From: Clostridium transplantifaecale
GTDB lineage: Bacteria > Bacillota > Clostridia > Lachnospirales > Lachnospiraceae
Direction: 5' to 3'
NCBI RefSeq assembly: GCF_900626075.1
Contig: NZ_UYZY01000002.1
Coordinates: 1,116,001-1,180,000, forward strand
DNA: 64,000 nt
Of this stretch, positions 38,338 through 47,379 are shown piece after piece; within the stretch, counting starts at the first letter, position 1, and each line of letters begins with the position of its first letter. A program made the translations under genes and the position numbers. Below the pieces are notes generated by a model, which was not told where the DNA came from, did no database searches, and saw nothing but the letters and a program-made list of their open reading frames with translations.

Positions 38338-38787
38338 ATGATATTTATCGGCGGAATCAGTTCCGGAATGAAACAGATAGAATATTTAAAAACGGTAATC
38401 TGCAACAGATGCGGAGCCTATGGAAGATATCAGGTTTATATGACCTATATGTATTTCAGCTTTTTCTTTATCCCTCTGTTTAAGTGGAACAGACGCTATT
38501 ATGTGAAGATGTCGTGCTGCAATGCCGTGTACGAGCTGAATCCGGAGATTGGCCGGATGCTGCTTCGGGGAGCGGATGTTGAAATCCGTGACGAAGACCT
38601 GACACTGTGCCGCGAGGGAAATGGAAACCCGTGGGAGCAGGAGGAACGTGCGGGACATACATATGGGGAACAGAACGGCTCCAACTGCCTGCCGGAGCAT
38701 TCGGGAAAGAAGTGCCCGAACTGCGGATACGAAGCGGCGGAAGATTTCTCCTACTGTCCGAAATGCGGCAGCAGGCTGGAAGATTAG
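38338..38787 (+). CDS. zinc-ribbon protein, two Cys clusters
   Basis: 149 residues. The N-terminal half has CNRCG, a hydrophobic aromatic segment (YMTYMYFSFFFIPLFKW) and a CC pair, as in the zinc_ribbon_15 / YgiT-like membrane-associated proteins. The C-terminus is a classic zinc ribbon, CPNCGYEAAEDFSYCPKCG. The start at 38338 is chosen over the GTG at 38329 because GGTGGCGG then acts as ribosome site. No catalytic motif is visible; a regulatory or membrane-scaffold role is possible. A thioesterase-like gene follows after 37 bp. Confidence 0.7.
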   Translation: MIFIGGISSGMKQIEYLKTVICNRCGAYGRYQVYMTYMYFSFFFIPLFKWNRRYYVKMSCCNAVYELNPEIGRMLLRGADVEIRDEDLTLCREGNGNPWEQEERAGHTYGEQNGSNCLPEHSGKKCPNCGYEAAEDFSYCPKCGSRLED

Positions 38788-38824
38788 ATTTACGTTTGAA
38801 TCAAAGAAAAGAGAGGTAGAGAAG

Positions 38825-39211
38825 ATGTTAAAAGCAGGAATTCAGGGAAGACAGGAAGTAATGGTGACAGAGGACAATTCTGCAAACGCTCTTGGAAGCG
38901 GTCTTCTGGAAGTATTTGCAACACCGGCCATGGTGGCTCTTATGGAAAAAACAGCGTGGATGAGCGTTGCCCCTTATATGAACGACGGCGAAGGAACCGT
39001 TGGAACGAAGCTGAACATCAGCCATATGTCCGCCACACCGACGGGAATGATCGTATGGTGTGAGAGTGAGTTGACGGAAGTTGACGGAAGAAGACTGGTA
39101 TTCCATGTGGAGGCCTTTGATGAGAGCGGTAAAATCGGCGAAGGCGAGCATGAGAGATTTATTATAAAAAATGAGAAATTTATGAGTAAGGCGGCGGCCA
39201 AAAGGAAATAG
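38825..39211 (+). CDS. hot-dog thioesterase, FlK-like
   Basis: 128 residues with the hot-dog fold pattern of the fluoroacetyl-CoA thioesterase (FlK)-like family: LLEVFATPAMVALMEKTAW containing the Thr and Glu positions, and LNISHMSATPTGM containing the His. Family members hydrolyse acyl-CoA thioesters; the FlK name does not imply a fluorinated substrate here. GAGAGGTAGAGAAG precedes the start; the upstream frame from 38621 is out-of-frame coding of the zinc-ribbon gene. The palindromic unit C starts 2 bp after its stop codon. Confidence 0.8.
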   Translation: MLKAGIQGRQEVMVTEDNSANALGSGLLEVFATPAMVALMEKTAWMSVAPYMNDGEGTVGTKLNISHMSATPTGMIVWCESELTEVDGRRLVFHVEAFDESGKIGEGEHERFIIKNEKFMSKAAAKRK

Positions 39212-39213
39212 TG

Positions 39214-39536
39214 GTGAAAAATGAGGACGCCGCCGGTCGGCCGGGGGATGGGGGTGGTGTGGAGGTTATGAGTCTTTGGTTCCGGGGATGGGTGTCGTGA
39301 GGTGGGGGATACGGAAGAAAGAAACCTCCTGCGGGGACCGCTTCCGCTTATGGAATGCGCAGCGTTTCTAAGCTCGATAATACCTCGCTAAGAAGCGGCG
39401 GATTCCAACGTCCCCTGCGGAGGTTTTTTCTTCCTCCTCCCCCACGGGAAGTCTATGACCCGGAACCAAAGACGCCAGGGGTATCGACCACCCCGTCCTC
39501 CCGGCCTGCGGCGTCTGAACTGTCCTATTCCTTCAA
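39214..39536 (+). repeat. long-palindrome unit C
   Basis: Begins GTGAAAAATGAGGACGC and ends GTCCTATTCCTTCAA. Left arm GTCTTTGGTTCCGG pairs with CCGGAACCAAAGAC. Inner arms AACCTCCTGCGGGGAC and GTCCCCTGCGGAGGTT also pair. The apex carries GCGTTTCTAAGC...CTCGCTAAGAAGC. Unit D is its near-identical inverted partner 1.85 kb away. Confidence 0.85.
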
Positions 39537-39671
39537 AAGGGGGAGGGATTGTCGAGGCCACTACCCGTATCAGAAAGTGGTAAGGGAATTTTGGTTGGAA
39601 TAATAAATTAAATGCGTAACAAAATGTTTCCATTTTTCTCTACGCGTTGCAGCTGCAAATTGAAGAGGAGA

Positions 39672-39944
39672 TTAATTGCCTTTGCTAAATGAACCGCCAC
39701 CTCTATATGTATTTACAATACAGGTATATGTCTGACCGCATTCAGGACATTTTACGACATGATAAATGATATCATCTATCCATCGCCCGTTCACATCTTT
39801 ATGACAACCTAATTCACAGTTGCCGTCAATTAAAACGAAGTGTTGGATCTCAATAAGTTCTTTGATATAGCCAACGGCCTTTTCATACTCGTTAGGTGTC
39901 TGAAATTTGTTTTTCAACTCTATTTTAGCGCAATAATCACACAT
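39672..39944 (-). CDS. orphan small protein with CxxC motifs
   Basis: 90 residues, not recognised. An N-terminal CDYC and a C-terminal CPECGQTYTC could bind one metal ion; between them is a charged helical stretch and WIDDIIYHVVKC. It reads minus strand, first (3'-most) of three small genes in a locally AT-rich island bounded by palindrome units C and D. Its small size and cytosolic character fit immunity-type or antitoxin-type proteins, but nothing in the sequence proves this. Confidence 0.55.
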   Translation of the reverse strand: MCDYCAKIELKNKFQTPNEYEKAVGYIKELIEIQHFVLIDGNCELGCHKDVNGRWIDDIIYHVVKCPECGQTYTCIVNTYRGGGSFSKGN

Positions 39945-40016
39945 ATCTTTACCTCTGTTAATTTTCTTTCCATTTCTTTCACGAAACTCTTATGAGAACT
40001 GGATTTTGTTGGTGGG

Positions 40017-40406
40017 TTATTTTGGTACTTCCCATACACCTGTTTGCTCATTTTTCTTTAATACTAATGTATATCCACCATCATCCTGATAGAAGTAAAT
40101 CTCCGTATCATCTGGTGCTATATCTAGTACAAACGAATTTTCAGAACCAAACGAACTATTTAATCCACCGAAAGTAGAGTAAAACTTCAAGTAGTGAGGT
40201 TTTACACCACCACCTTCATCTTTATAATCTCGGATATAACCCATAGAGGAGGCAACTGCAACATGAAGTGTTATTTCAGTACCATCTTCTGATTCTAAAT
40301 AATCAGTTAATACCACGCTTGTCTGCTTCATAAAACCTGTCCCCACAAGGTAGAACACGCTCAGTGAAATTACAACAGTTAATGCGGCTGCTATGATTTT
40401 CTTCAA
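40017..40406 (-). CDS. orphan exported or membrane-anchored small protein, TTG start
   Basis: The TTG at 40406 is taken as start because GAGGAGG sits 8 bp upstream and the protein then begins KKIIAAALTVVISLSVFYLV, a good signal/anchor segment; a longer frame from 40439 would bury it. About 129 residues, the rest soluble and beta-rich with DDTEIYFYQDDGGYTLVLKK near the end. Family not recognised. AT-rich relative to neighbours and in the same direction as the two flanking orphans. Confidence 0.6.
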   Translation of the reverse strand: MKKIIAAALTVVISLSVFYLVGTGFMKQTSVVLTDYLESEDGTEITLHVAVASSMGYIRDYKDEGGGVKPHYLKFYSTFGGLNSSFGSENSFVLDIAPDDTEIYFYQDDGGYTLVLKKNEQTGVWEVPK

Positions 40407-40460
40407 GTTTTGTACCTCCTCCTCAGATTCTGTTCTCAAATTTCTGCTGATTTTTATGTA

Positions 40461-40985
40461 TTACGCGGTTGTCCATGATTCAAAAAGAATATATTTATCT
40501 TCTGTTTCAATCAGATAATCGAAAGAGTTCCAGGCATTAATATCACCATATCGAGTTATAAAAAGAACAGGAGATGTGATTGCAATATCCAGTATTTTAT
40601 TCTTAATATCGAATCCGTCTATGGCATCCGCCTGCATATATTTGATACTTGAAGTGCCCTCACACGAAAAGTATTTTGGTATCCAATAATCCTTTAAATG
40701 GCTCTTCCACTCATCGGTTTTGAAATTATTCTTCCATGGTTTCTCTGATTTTTGCCATTCTTCATGCTCATATAATGAATAGATAAAAAGGATAGGAAGC
40801 GCCATTTCTAAGGAATTACAGCATGATTTAGGAACTGCGCAAAAATATGCCCCTTCTTCCCTACCGTCATGGGAATATACGCTATTACTGCGTATGCTGT
40901 CTTTATATTTTTCTATAGCTGCTTTTGAGGCGCATTCAGCAAAATAATCTATATCACCAAACAACTTATTTAATGTATTTTTCAT
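40461..40985 (-). CDS. orphan cytosolic protein
   Basis: 174 residues, first in the three-gene minus-strand set, with CAGGAGG upstream. Rich in aromatic and acidic residues (e.g. SLYEHEEWQKSEKPW), no membrane segment, no catalytic motif recognised. The composition resembles immunity proteins of polymorphic-toxin systems, but that is only an impression. Lower GC than flanking genes suggests acquisition by transfer together with its two neighbours. Confidence 0.6.
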   Translation of the reverse strand: MKNTLNKLFGDIDYFAECASKAAIEKYKDSIRSNSVYSHDGREEGAYFCAVPKSCCNSLEMALPILFIYSLYEHEEWQKSEKPWKNNFKTDEWKSHLKDYWIPKYFSCEGTSSIKYMQADAIDGFDIKNKILDIAITSPVLFITRYGDINAWNSFDYLIETEDKYILFESWTTA

Positions 40986-41391
40986 AAAAACAACCTCCTG
41001 TTTCTATATCCGTACCCAGTGTCTAATATAAATTGCCGTTCCTTCGCTTTACTCGCCTAATGCGCATTATTTCCCAGCTATTTGTTTCATTCTACGGTTT
41101 TTATACAATTCTGTCAAATGTACATAGATCGCCTTAAGGCTTCTTGCAAGCGGTAATTTTATTTGTGCACCAAATAGGGAACCATTTTATACTTCCATAC
41201 AGGCGTATTTTATCAAAAAACAGTAACCAAGCCATTTAAGCTTATAGAGAACCATAACCAACTGATAAAGCTACTATTTTTGTCGTCAAATTCCTTCTGA
41301 TTCATTTTTGTAAAGATTCTCCAATCCCAGCCCCATAAGCAATTATAGAATAAGCGTTCAAAAAAGGTGGTGGTGTCCCTTCCCTCCCCGC
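40986..41391. other. AT-rich intergenic stretch, no gene seen
   Basis: About 400 bp upstream of the orphan set and before palindrome unit D. No open frame with a ribosome site, no clear hairpin or repeat; presumably holds the promoter of the minus-strand orphan genes. Confidence 0.5.
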
Positions 41392-41714
41392 CCCTAAAAT
41401 CAGGACAGACAGTAGTGGCCGTTTCGGGACGGGGTGGACAATAAACCCGGCGTCTTCAGTCCCGGGTCATAAACTGCCTGTGGGGGAGGAGGAAGAAAAA
41501 ATCTCCGAAGGGGATGTTGGAATCCGCCGCTTCTTAGCGAGGTATTATCGAGCTTAGAAGCGCTGCGCATTCCATAAGCGGAAGCGGTCCCCGCAGGAGA
41601 TTTCTTTCTTCCGTAGCCCCCACTTTACGATCCCCATCCTCCCGGGAATGAAGACTCATAACCTCCCACTCACCACCCCGTCCCCATCCGTCCCACTGCC
41701 GCCCTCATTTTTCA
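41392..41714 (-). repeat. long-palindrome unit D, inverted copy of C
   Basis: Reverse complement closely matches unit C over ~200 bp, including an identical apex of more than 40 bp. Arms GTCTTCAGTCCCGGG / CCCGGGAATGAAGAC, and ATCTCC / GGAGAT where C has ACCTCC / GGAGGT. Ends GCCCTCATTTTTCATATTGAA. Confidence 0.85.
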
Positions 41715-41716
41715 TA

Positions 41717-41745
41717 TTGAAGCCCCCCGGCTTTTAGAATATAAT
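41717..41745 (+). promoter_or_regulatory. predicted sigma-A promoter at the edge of unit D
   Basis: TTGAAG (41717-41722), a 17-bp spacer and TATAAT (41740-41745). The -35 box abuts the terminus of palindrome D; this drives the metallo-hydrolase/pyrimidine gene run. Confidence 0.6.
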
Positions 41746-41804
41746 AAAGAGAACACAAAACTCAGCACCCAGTACACGATGGCAGGCAAGGAGGCCGAAA
41801 ATAT

Positions 41805-42554
41805 ATGAAAATAACCTATATACATCACAGCTCTTTCTCAGTAGAGCTGGATCATGTAACCATGCTGTTTGACTACTATGAAGGACCTCTGCCCGATTTT
41901 GACAGGAGCAGGCCTCTGGTGGTTTTTGCCAGCCATTTTCACGGTGACCACTTTGCGCCGGTTATATTTGGCCTGGCGGAGGGGAGAGAGGATATTCAAT
42001 ATGTTCTCTCCAAAGACATTAATAAAAAGAAAGTGCCGGAACATCTGCTTGATAAAGTGCTGTTTGTAAAAGCCGGTGAGAAATACACGCTGCATCCCGG
42101 CAGAAACGAAAAGCCGTCAGAAGCCGGAAATGTGGAGCAGGACGGCGTCACCATGGAGATAGAGACTTTTAAATCCACCGATGAGGGTGTGGCGTTCTGG
42201 ATTTCCTGTGAGGGAAAAGAGATTTACCATGCCGGAGATTTGAATAACTGGTGGTGGGAGGGTGAGGACAAAGCCTGGAACCACAATATGGCTGCCAATT
42301 ATGCGAGAGAGATGGATAAGTTGGCGGGGCGCACCGCGGATGCGGCCTTTATTCCTCTGGATCCGCGCCTGGAACAGTGGTTTTATCTGGGGATGAAAGA
42401 ATTTATGGAAAAAGCCGATGCAAAAACCGTAATTCCGATGCATTTCTGGAAAGACTACAGTATAATTGAAAAGATGAGGCAGCATCCGTCCAGCGAAGGA
42501 TGGAGAGAGCGTCTGATAGAGATTCACAGAGAAGGAGAGGAGCTTGACATATGA
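41805..42554 (+). CDS. metallo-beta-lactamase-fold hydrolase
   Basis: 249 residues. The dinuclear zinc motif is SHFHGDHF (HxHxDH, ~46), with further ligands in YHAGDLNNWW and IPMHFW. It belongs to the UlaG/YycJ-like cytosolic MBL hydrolases; the substrate is unknown. GGAGGCC precedes the start. Its stop overlaps the next start (ATGA), showing tight coupling with the glyoxalase-fold gene. Confidence 0.85.
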   Translation: MKITYIHHSSFSVELDHVTMLFDYYEGPLPDFDRSRPLVVFASHFHGDHFAPVIFGLAEGREDIQYVLSKDINKKKVPEHLLDKVLFVKAGEKYTLHPGRNEKPSEAGNVEQDGVTMEIETFKSTDEGVAFWISCEGKEIYHAGDLNNWWWEGEDKAWNHNMAANYAREMDKLAGRTADAAFIPLDPRLEQWFYLGMKEFMEKADAKTVIPMHFWKDYSIIEKMRQHPSSEGWRERLIEIHREGEELDI

Positions 42555-42922
42555 AATTCACATTTGCACATAATAACTTTAATGTAGTAAACCTGGAGAA
42601 GTCTTTAAAATTCTACGAGGAGGCGCTGAACCTTAAGGAAGTGCGCAGAAAAGAAGCGGCGGACGGCAGCTTTATTCTGGTGTACCTCGGTGATGGTGAG
42701 ACGGGCTACCAGCTTGAGCTGACCTGGCTCAGAGACTGGGAGAAGGATTCTTATAACCTGGGAGACAACGAGTTCCATCTGGCATTTGTAACAGATGATA
42801 TGGAAGCATCCCTGAAAAAGCATAAGGAGATGGACTGCGTCTGCTTTGAAAATCCGGCCATGGGAATCTACTTTATTGCGGATCCGGACGGATACTGGCT
42901 GGAAATTGTGCCGGCAAAATAA
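42551..42922 (+). CDS. glyoxalase/VOC-fold protein, lactoylglutathione lyase-like
   Basis: 123 residues of the vicinal-oxygen-chelate fold. FTFAHNNFNVVNLEKSLKFYEEAL, ELTWLRDW and FIADPDGYWLEIV are GloA-like. Metal ligands of glyoxalase I (His ~5, Glu ~56, His ~76, Glu ~118) have plausible counterparts. It would isomerise a hemithioacetal of methylglyoxal, though clostridia lack much glutathione, so another thiol or substrate is likely. Coupled to the upstream MBL hydrolase, so the pair could be a glyoxalase I/II-like route. Confidence 0.82.
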   Translation: MKFTFAHNNFNVVNLEKSLKFYEEALNLKEVRRKEAADGSFILVYLGDGETGYQLELTWLRDWEKDSYNLGDNEFHLAFVTDDMEASLKKHKEMDCVCFENPAMGIYFIADPDGYWLEIVPAK

Positions 42923-42975
42923 GAATGCCGCAGACAACAACTGAAACAGCAACCGAAACAGTGAGGAGAAAAATC

Positions 42976-44265
42976 ATGCTTATAAAAAACGGACGGGTCA
43001 TAGACCCGGAAAGCGGCTTTGACGGCCCCGCCGATTTACTGGTTGAGGACGGGAAGATAAAAAAGATAATCAGACGCGGAAACAATGAAAACGGCTCCGA
43101 CAAAGAGACGGAAAACAGCGTCGGGGAAGTGATTGACGCGTCGGGTCTTATCGTTGCCCCGGGCCTGGTGGACGTGCATGTACATTTTCGTGATCCCGGC
43201 CTGACATATAAAGAAGACATCGTGACGGGAGCGGCCGCGGCAAAGGCGGGCGGTTTCACGACGGTGGTCTGCATGGCGAACACGAAACCGGCTGCCGACA
43301 ATCCGGAGACGGTCGGATATATTATTGAAAAAGGGAAAACAACCGGGATTCATGTACTGGCGGCCGCGGCTGTCTCAAAGGGCCTGAAAGGACAGGAGCT
43401 GACCGACATGGAAGCGCTCAAGGCCTGCGGAGCCGCCGGATTTACGGACGACGGCATTCCACTGATGGATGAAAAACTGGTGAAAGCAGCCATGGAGAAG
43501 GCAAAAGAGCTTGATCTGCCTCTCAGTTTCCACGAGGAGGATCCTGCATTTATCTTTAACAACGGAATCAACCGGGGAGCAGTTTCCGAGAAACTGGGCA
43601 TCGGAGGTTCTCCCGCGCTTGCAGAGGATTCTCTGGTGGCCAGGGACTGTATGATTGCCCTCCACACCGGTGCGGCGGTCAATATCCAGCATATTAGTTC
43701 CGGAAATTCCGTGAAAATGGTAGCTTTGGCCAAAGAGCTGGGCGCCGATGTGTGGGCGGAAGTGACGCCGCATCACTTTACACTGGATGAGACGGCTGTG
43801 CTTGAGCATGGGACTCTGGCAAAGATGAATCCGCCCCTGCGCACGGCAAAGGACAGGGAGGCGCTGATTGAAGGGCTGAAGAGCGGAGCGATCGATATTA
43901 TTGCCACGGATCATGCCCCGCACAGCCAAGAGGAGAAAGAAAAACCGCTCACGGAAGCGCCGAGCGGAATCATTGGCCTGGAGACCGCCCTTCCACTGGC
44001 AGTCACGAAGCTTGTAAAGGCCGGACATCTCACCTATCTGGAGCTGATGGAGAAGATGTGCCTGAACCCGGCCAGGCTCTACCGCCTGGAATCGGGGCGG
44101 ATCAGGGAGGGCGGGGATGCCGACCTCGTGATTTTCGACGACAGCGAGACGTTCACTGTCAGGGAGTTCCGGTCCAAATCCTCCAATTCCCCATTTGCGG
44201 GAGAGGAGCTTTACGGTAAAGTGAAACTCACAATCTGCGGCGGAAAGGTGGTATATCGGGCGTGA
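42976..44265 (+). CDS. pyrC: dihydroorotase
   Basis: Cyclises N-carbamoyl-aspartate to dihydroorotate in UMP synthesis. 429 residues, class I type. Zinc motif VDVHVHFRDPG (~57-67), FHEEDP, IQHISS and the catalytic Asp in ATDHAPHS. The start at 42976 is set by GTGAGGAGA; the open frame from 42925 is a false extension. It overlaps by 4 bases the YjjG gene, giving a pyrimidine pair. No other pyr genes are in the window. Confidence 0.9.
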   Translation: MLIKNGRVIDPESGFDGPADLLVEDGKIKKIIRRGNNENGSDKETENSVGEVIDASGLIVAPGLVDVHVHFRDPGLTYKEDIVTGAAAAKAGGFTTVVCMANTKPAADNPETVGYIIEKGKTTGIHVLAAAAVSKGLKGQELTDMEALKACGAAGFTDDGIPLMDEKLVKAAMEKAKELDLPLSFHEEDPAFIFNNGINRGAVSEKLGIGGSPALAEDSLVARDCMIALHTGAAVNIQHISSGNSVKMVALAKELGADVWAEVTPHHFTLDETAVLEHGTLAKMNPPLRTAKDREALIEGLKSGAIDIIATDHAPHSQEEKEKPLTEAPSGIIGLETALPLAVTKLVKAGHLTYLELMEKMCLNPARLYRLESGRIREGGDADLVIFDDSETFTVREFRSKSSNSPFAGEELYGKVKLTICGGKVVYRA

Positions 44266-44948
44266 GCAGACAATATAAAGCGCTTTTAATGGATGTGGAC
44301 GGCACGCTCCTGGATTTTGACAGGGCGGAGGCCGCGGCATTTGTAAAGGTGCTGGCAAAGTATGGTTTAGAGCCGGAAGAGCGCTATGTGAAAGAGTATC
44401 ACAGAATTAACCAGGAGTGCTGGGAGGCATTTGAAGTCGGGCAGATGGAGCGGGATGATGTTCTGACGGTCCGTTTTGAGCGCTTCTTCGGCGCCCATAA
44501 CCTGCCGGTGAGCGGCAGGGAGGCCGAGGATGCATACCGCGTCTGGCTCGGCGAGGGGGCCTACCTGATGGATGGAGCGCTGGAAATTCTCGATTATCTG
44601 AAAGAACGGTATGAGCTCTATGTGGTGACTAACGGCGTCGGCGCCACACAGAGAAAACGGCTTAAGGCCTCGGGACTTTCCGGGTATTTCCAGGAGCTTT
44701 TTATCTCCGAGGAAGCGGGAAGCCAGAAACCGCAGAAGGAATTCTTTGATTACTGTTTTGCTCGTATTCCGGATATCAGGCCGGAGGAGATGATGGTGAT
44801 CGGGGATTCCCTGACATCTGATATCCAGGGCGGGGTGAATGCAGGAGTCGACACATGCTGGTTTAATCCGCAGGGGAACGAGAACAGGAAAGCGCTCCCG
44901 GTAACAAGAGAAATACGCAGGCTTTCTGAGCTTAAAACATTCCTGTAA
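44262..44948 (+). CDS. yjjG: YjjG-family pyrimidine 5'-nucleotidase (HAD)
   Basis: 228 residues. Motif I is LMDVDGTLLDFD, motif II VVTNGVGATQ, motif III the Lys in GSQKPQKEFFDY and motif IV MVIGDSLTSDIQGGVNAG, in the order of the noncanonical pyrimidine nucleotidase YjjG/YfnB group. It dephosphorylates damaged or excess pyrimidine monophosphates. It starts with GTG within the pyrC stop (GTGA), so translation is coupled; the match of function to pyrC supports the call. Confidence 0.85.
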   Translation: MSRQYKALLMDVDGTLLDFDRAEAAAFVKVLAKYGLEPEERYVKEYHRINQECWEAFEVGQMERDDVLTVRFERFFGAHNLPVSGREAEDAYRVWLGEGAYLMDGALEILDYLKERYELYVVTNGVGATQRKRLKASGLSGYFQELFISEEAGSQKPQKEFFDYCFARIPDIRPEEMMVIGDSLTSDIQGGVNAGVDTCWFNPQGNENRKALPVTREIRRLSELKTFL

Positions 44949-44969
44949 TACAGACAAGGAGAAACAATT

Positions 44970-46481
44970 ATGAAAACAATGTTAAAGCGCGGAGCCGGTA
45001 TTCTGATGCCGATTTTCAGCCTGCCGTCCCCATACGGAATCGGCACCTTTGGAAAAAGCGCATACGAATTTGTAGATGCACTGAAACGGGCGAGACAGAA
45101 TTACTGGCAGGTGCTCCCGATGGGGCCGACCAGCTACGGCGACAGCCCGTACCAGTCTTTTTCCGCCTTTGCCGGAAATCCTTATTTTATAGACCTCGAT
45201 ACGCTGAAGGAAGAAAAGCTTCTGACCCAGGAGGAGATAGACGCCTGCTTCTGGATGGAAAAGCCGGAGGAGGTCAAATACGACGCAGTGCATTATTACC
45301 GTTTTCCCCTTCTGAGGAAAGCATTTGAACGAAGTTTACATAAAGAGACGGAAGAGTATGCGAAGTTCTGTGAGAAAAACAGCTACTGGCTTCCTGACTA
45401 CAGCCTCTATATGGCCCTTAAGAAACACTTTGAGGACAGAGAATGGCTGACCTGGGACGAGGACATCAGGCTCCGGGCACCCGAGGCGATTAAGAAGTAT
45501 GAAAAAGAGCTGGAAGAAGAGATAGATTACTGGAAATTCCTGCAGTATAAATTCTTTGAACAGTGGGAGAAGCTGCAGGCTTATGCGGCGGAGAATGCGG
45601 TAAAGATTGTCGGGGATATCCCGATCTACGTGGCGCTTGACGGCGCCGACGTGTGGAGCCATCCGGAGCTTTTCCAGCTGGATGAGAAAGAGCTGACGCC
45701 GGTCAGGGTGGCCGGAGTGCCGCCGGATGCATTTTCCGACGAGGGACAGCTATGGGGGAATCCCCTCTATGACTGGGAAACAATGGAGAAAACGGACTTT
45801 GCCTGGTGGAGGGAGAGGATGAAAGCTTCGGCCGAACTCTACGACGTGATCCGCATCGACCATTTTATCGGAGTGGTCCAGTATTACTCTATTCCATACG
45901 GAGCCAAAGACGCGAAAGACGGAAAATGGGAGAAGGGACCGGGCAGGAAGCTGACGGATGCGATCAACGAGGCGGTCGGGACGACGAAAATTATCGCAGA
46001 AGATCTGGGAATCTTTAGCCAGGATGTAAAGGATCTGCTGGCGGAAACAGGTTATCCGGGAATGAAAATCATCGAATTCGCTTTCAGCGGAGACCGTTTT
46101 AATGAACATCTTCCGCACTGCTATGATCCGAACTCCGTTGTGTACGGCGGGACCCATGACAACGAGACGCTGGCCGGATATTTTAAGGCGGAGAAGAGAC
46201 AGTGGTGGGAGCTTCAGTATATCGCGGATTACCTGGGCGCGGCCCATCAGAGCGAGGTCGTAGACAAGGTTTTCCGGGCGGCCTACGGTTCCGTGGCAAG
46301 CGTGGCGATTTTCCAGATGCAGGATGTGCTGAAACTCGATAACTGGGCGAGGATGAACACGCCGAGCACGGTGGGGGAGAACTGGAGATGGAGGATGAAA
46401 CCTGGACAGTTCGGAGACGAACAGACAGGATATCTGTCCTGGCTGGTTGATACATTCGGGCGTTTTCAGGATGGCCGTTAA
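44970..46481 (+). CDS. malQ: 4-alpha-glucanotransferase (amylomaltase)
   Basis: 503 residues, GH77. Conserved elements: LPSPYGIGTFGKSAYEF, QVLPMGPTSYGDSPYQSFSAFAGNP, VRVAGVPPDAFSDEGQLWGNP, IRIDHF with the nucleophile Asp, IAEDLG with the acid/base Glu and GTHDNET with the third acid. Disproportionates maltodextrins and frees glucose for glycogen turnover, complementing glgB at 4-6.7 kb. AAGGAGAA precedes the start. Confidence 0.93.
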   Translation: MKTMLKRGAGILMPIFSLPSPYGIGTFGKSAYEFVDALKRARQNYWQVLPMGPTSYGDSPYQSFSAFAGNPYFIDLDTLKEEKLLTQEEIDACFWMEKPEEVKYDAVHYYRFPLLRKAFERSLHKETEEYAKFCEKNSYWLPDYSLYMALKKHFEDREWLTWDEDIRLRAPEAIKKYEKELEEEIDYWKFLQYKFFEQWEKLQAYAAENAVKIVGDIPIYVALDGADVWSHPELFQLDEKELTPVRVAGVPPDAFSDEGQLWGNPLYDWETMEKTDFAWWRERMKASAELYDVIRIDHFIGVVQYYSIPYGAKDAKDGKWEKGPGRKLTDAINEAVGTTKIIAEDLGIFSQDVKDLLAETGYPGMKIIEFAFSGDRFNEHLPHCYDPNSVVYGGTHDNETLAGYFKAEKRQWWELQYIADYLGAAHQSEVVDKVFRAAYGSVASVAIFQMQDVLKLDNWARMNTPSTVGENWRWRMKPGQFGDEQTGYLSWLVDTFGRFQDGR

Positions 46482-46529
46482 ATTAGCCTTAAACCGACAA
46501 CTGAAGGAATTATGACAGGAGGACATTAT

Positions 46530-47189
46530 ATGCAGAAAAGAAAGACCGGAAAATATGCAGCAGCGCTGCTCTTAACAATATCCATAGCCGCCCTGGCAGC
46601 CGGCTGTGCGAAGAAGACGGATCCGACGGGAACGTCGCAGCCGCAGGGGGAGACGGGAACCTCCCAGGCCGTAGTTACGACGGAGGAGAGCACTGAAAAT
46701 CCGAGGACAATGCCGGAAATTAAATCGGAAGATGAGATTAACATTATGTGCGGAACCGTGAAAGACGCGGGAATGAATACGCTGGTAGTGGCAAACGAAG
46801 AGTACCCGAACGGCGTCGTGTTCGCCAAAGAAGATGCGGCGGTGAATCTGTCCGAGGGACTCGTCATTGATCATGAGGTAACCGTATTTTACCGAGGGAA
46901 AATAAATCTGGCAGACTCCAAGCCCGTGAATGCCGAGTTGGTCCGTGACCCCAGAGAGGGGGATAAAGACTGCCGGGCGGGCGTCGTTTCAGGCGAAGTT
47001 CTCGGTGTCGGCATGAGTGTTATTACAATCCGTACGGAGGAGGGAACCGAAGTCTCCTTTGAGCAGGATCCTAAGCCGGTTAATCTGGCAGCGGGACCTG
47101 TTGAGGGTGATGATGTCACAATATTCTATTCCCACAAACAGGGCGAGACGATCTACGTGCCGGAGCTGATTCAGGATAAAGAAAAGTAA
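46530..47189 (+). CDS. lipoprotein with two tandem ~70-residue repeats
   Basis: 219 residues. The signal peptide ends in a lipobox (LAAGC), then a Thr/Ser/Glu-rich linker. Two similar beta-rich units follow: the first with GTVKDAGMNTLVV and HEVTVFYRGK, the second with GEVLGVGMSVITI and DDVTIFYSHK. No catalytic motif; it looks like a small cell-surface binding or structural protein. The start at 46530 follows GGAGG; an in-frame codon at 46512 precedes that site. Ends at a strong terminator. Confidence 0.75.
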   Translation: MQKRKTGKYAAALLLTISIAALAAGCAKKTDPTGTSQPQGETGTSQAVVTTEESTENPRTMPEIKSEDEINIMCGTVKDAGMNTLVVANEEYPNGVVFAKEDAAVNLSEGLVIDHEVTVFYRGKINLADSKPVNAELVRDPREGDKDCRAGVVSGEVLGVGMSVITIRTEEGTEVSFEQDPKPVNLAAGPVEGDDVTIFYSHKQGETIYVPELIQDKEK

Positions 47190-47262
47190 TCAGGAGTTGG
47201 AGACTGAATCAGGAAAGCCGGAAGCCCAATGGCACAGTAAGAAGAATTCAGAATTTAAACGC

Positions 47263-47313
47263 AAAACGGACAGGACTGAAGAGGCCGGTTTACCTTCAGT
47301 TCTGTCCGTTTTT
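47263..47313 (+). terminator. intrinsic terminator, end of malQ/lipoprotein run
   Basis: AAAACGGACAG.ACTGAAG pairs with CTTCAGT.CTGTCCG followed by TTTTT. Confidence 0.85.
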
Positions 47314-47379
47314 CCGTAACATGGTAAAAAATTTCCCAAAATGCATTTTCAGCATAGCCGGCATAGCTTACGAGTATAT

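Noticed and set aside
43375..44358. 327-residue open frame on the minus strand inside pyrC
   Set aside because: Opposite a clear dihydroorotase; amino-acid composition is that of an antisense shadow.
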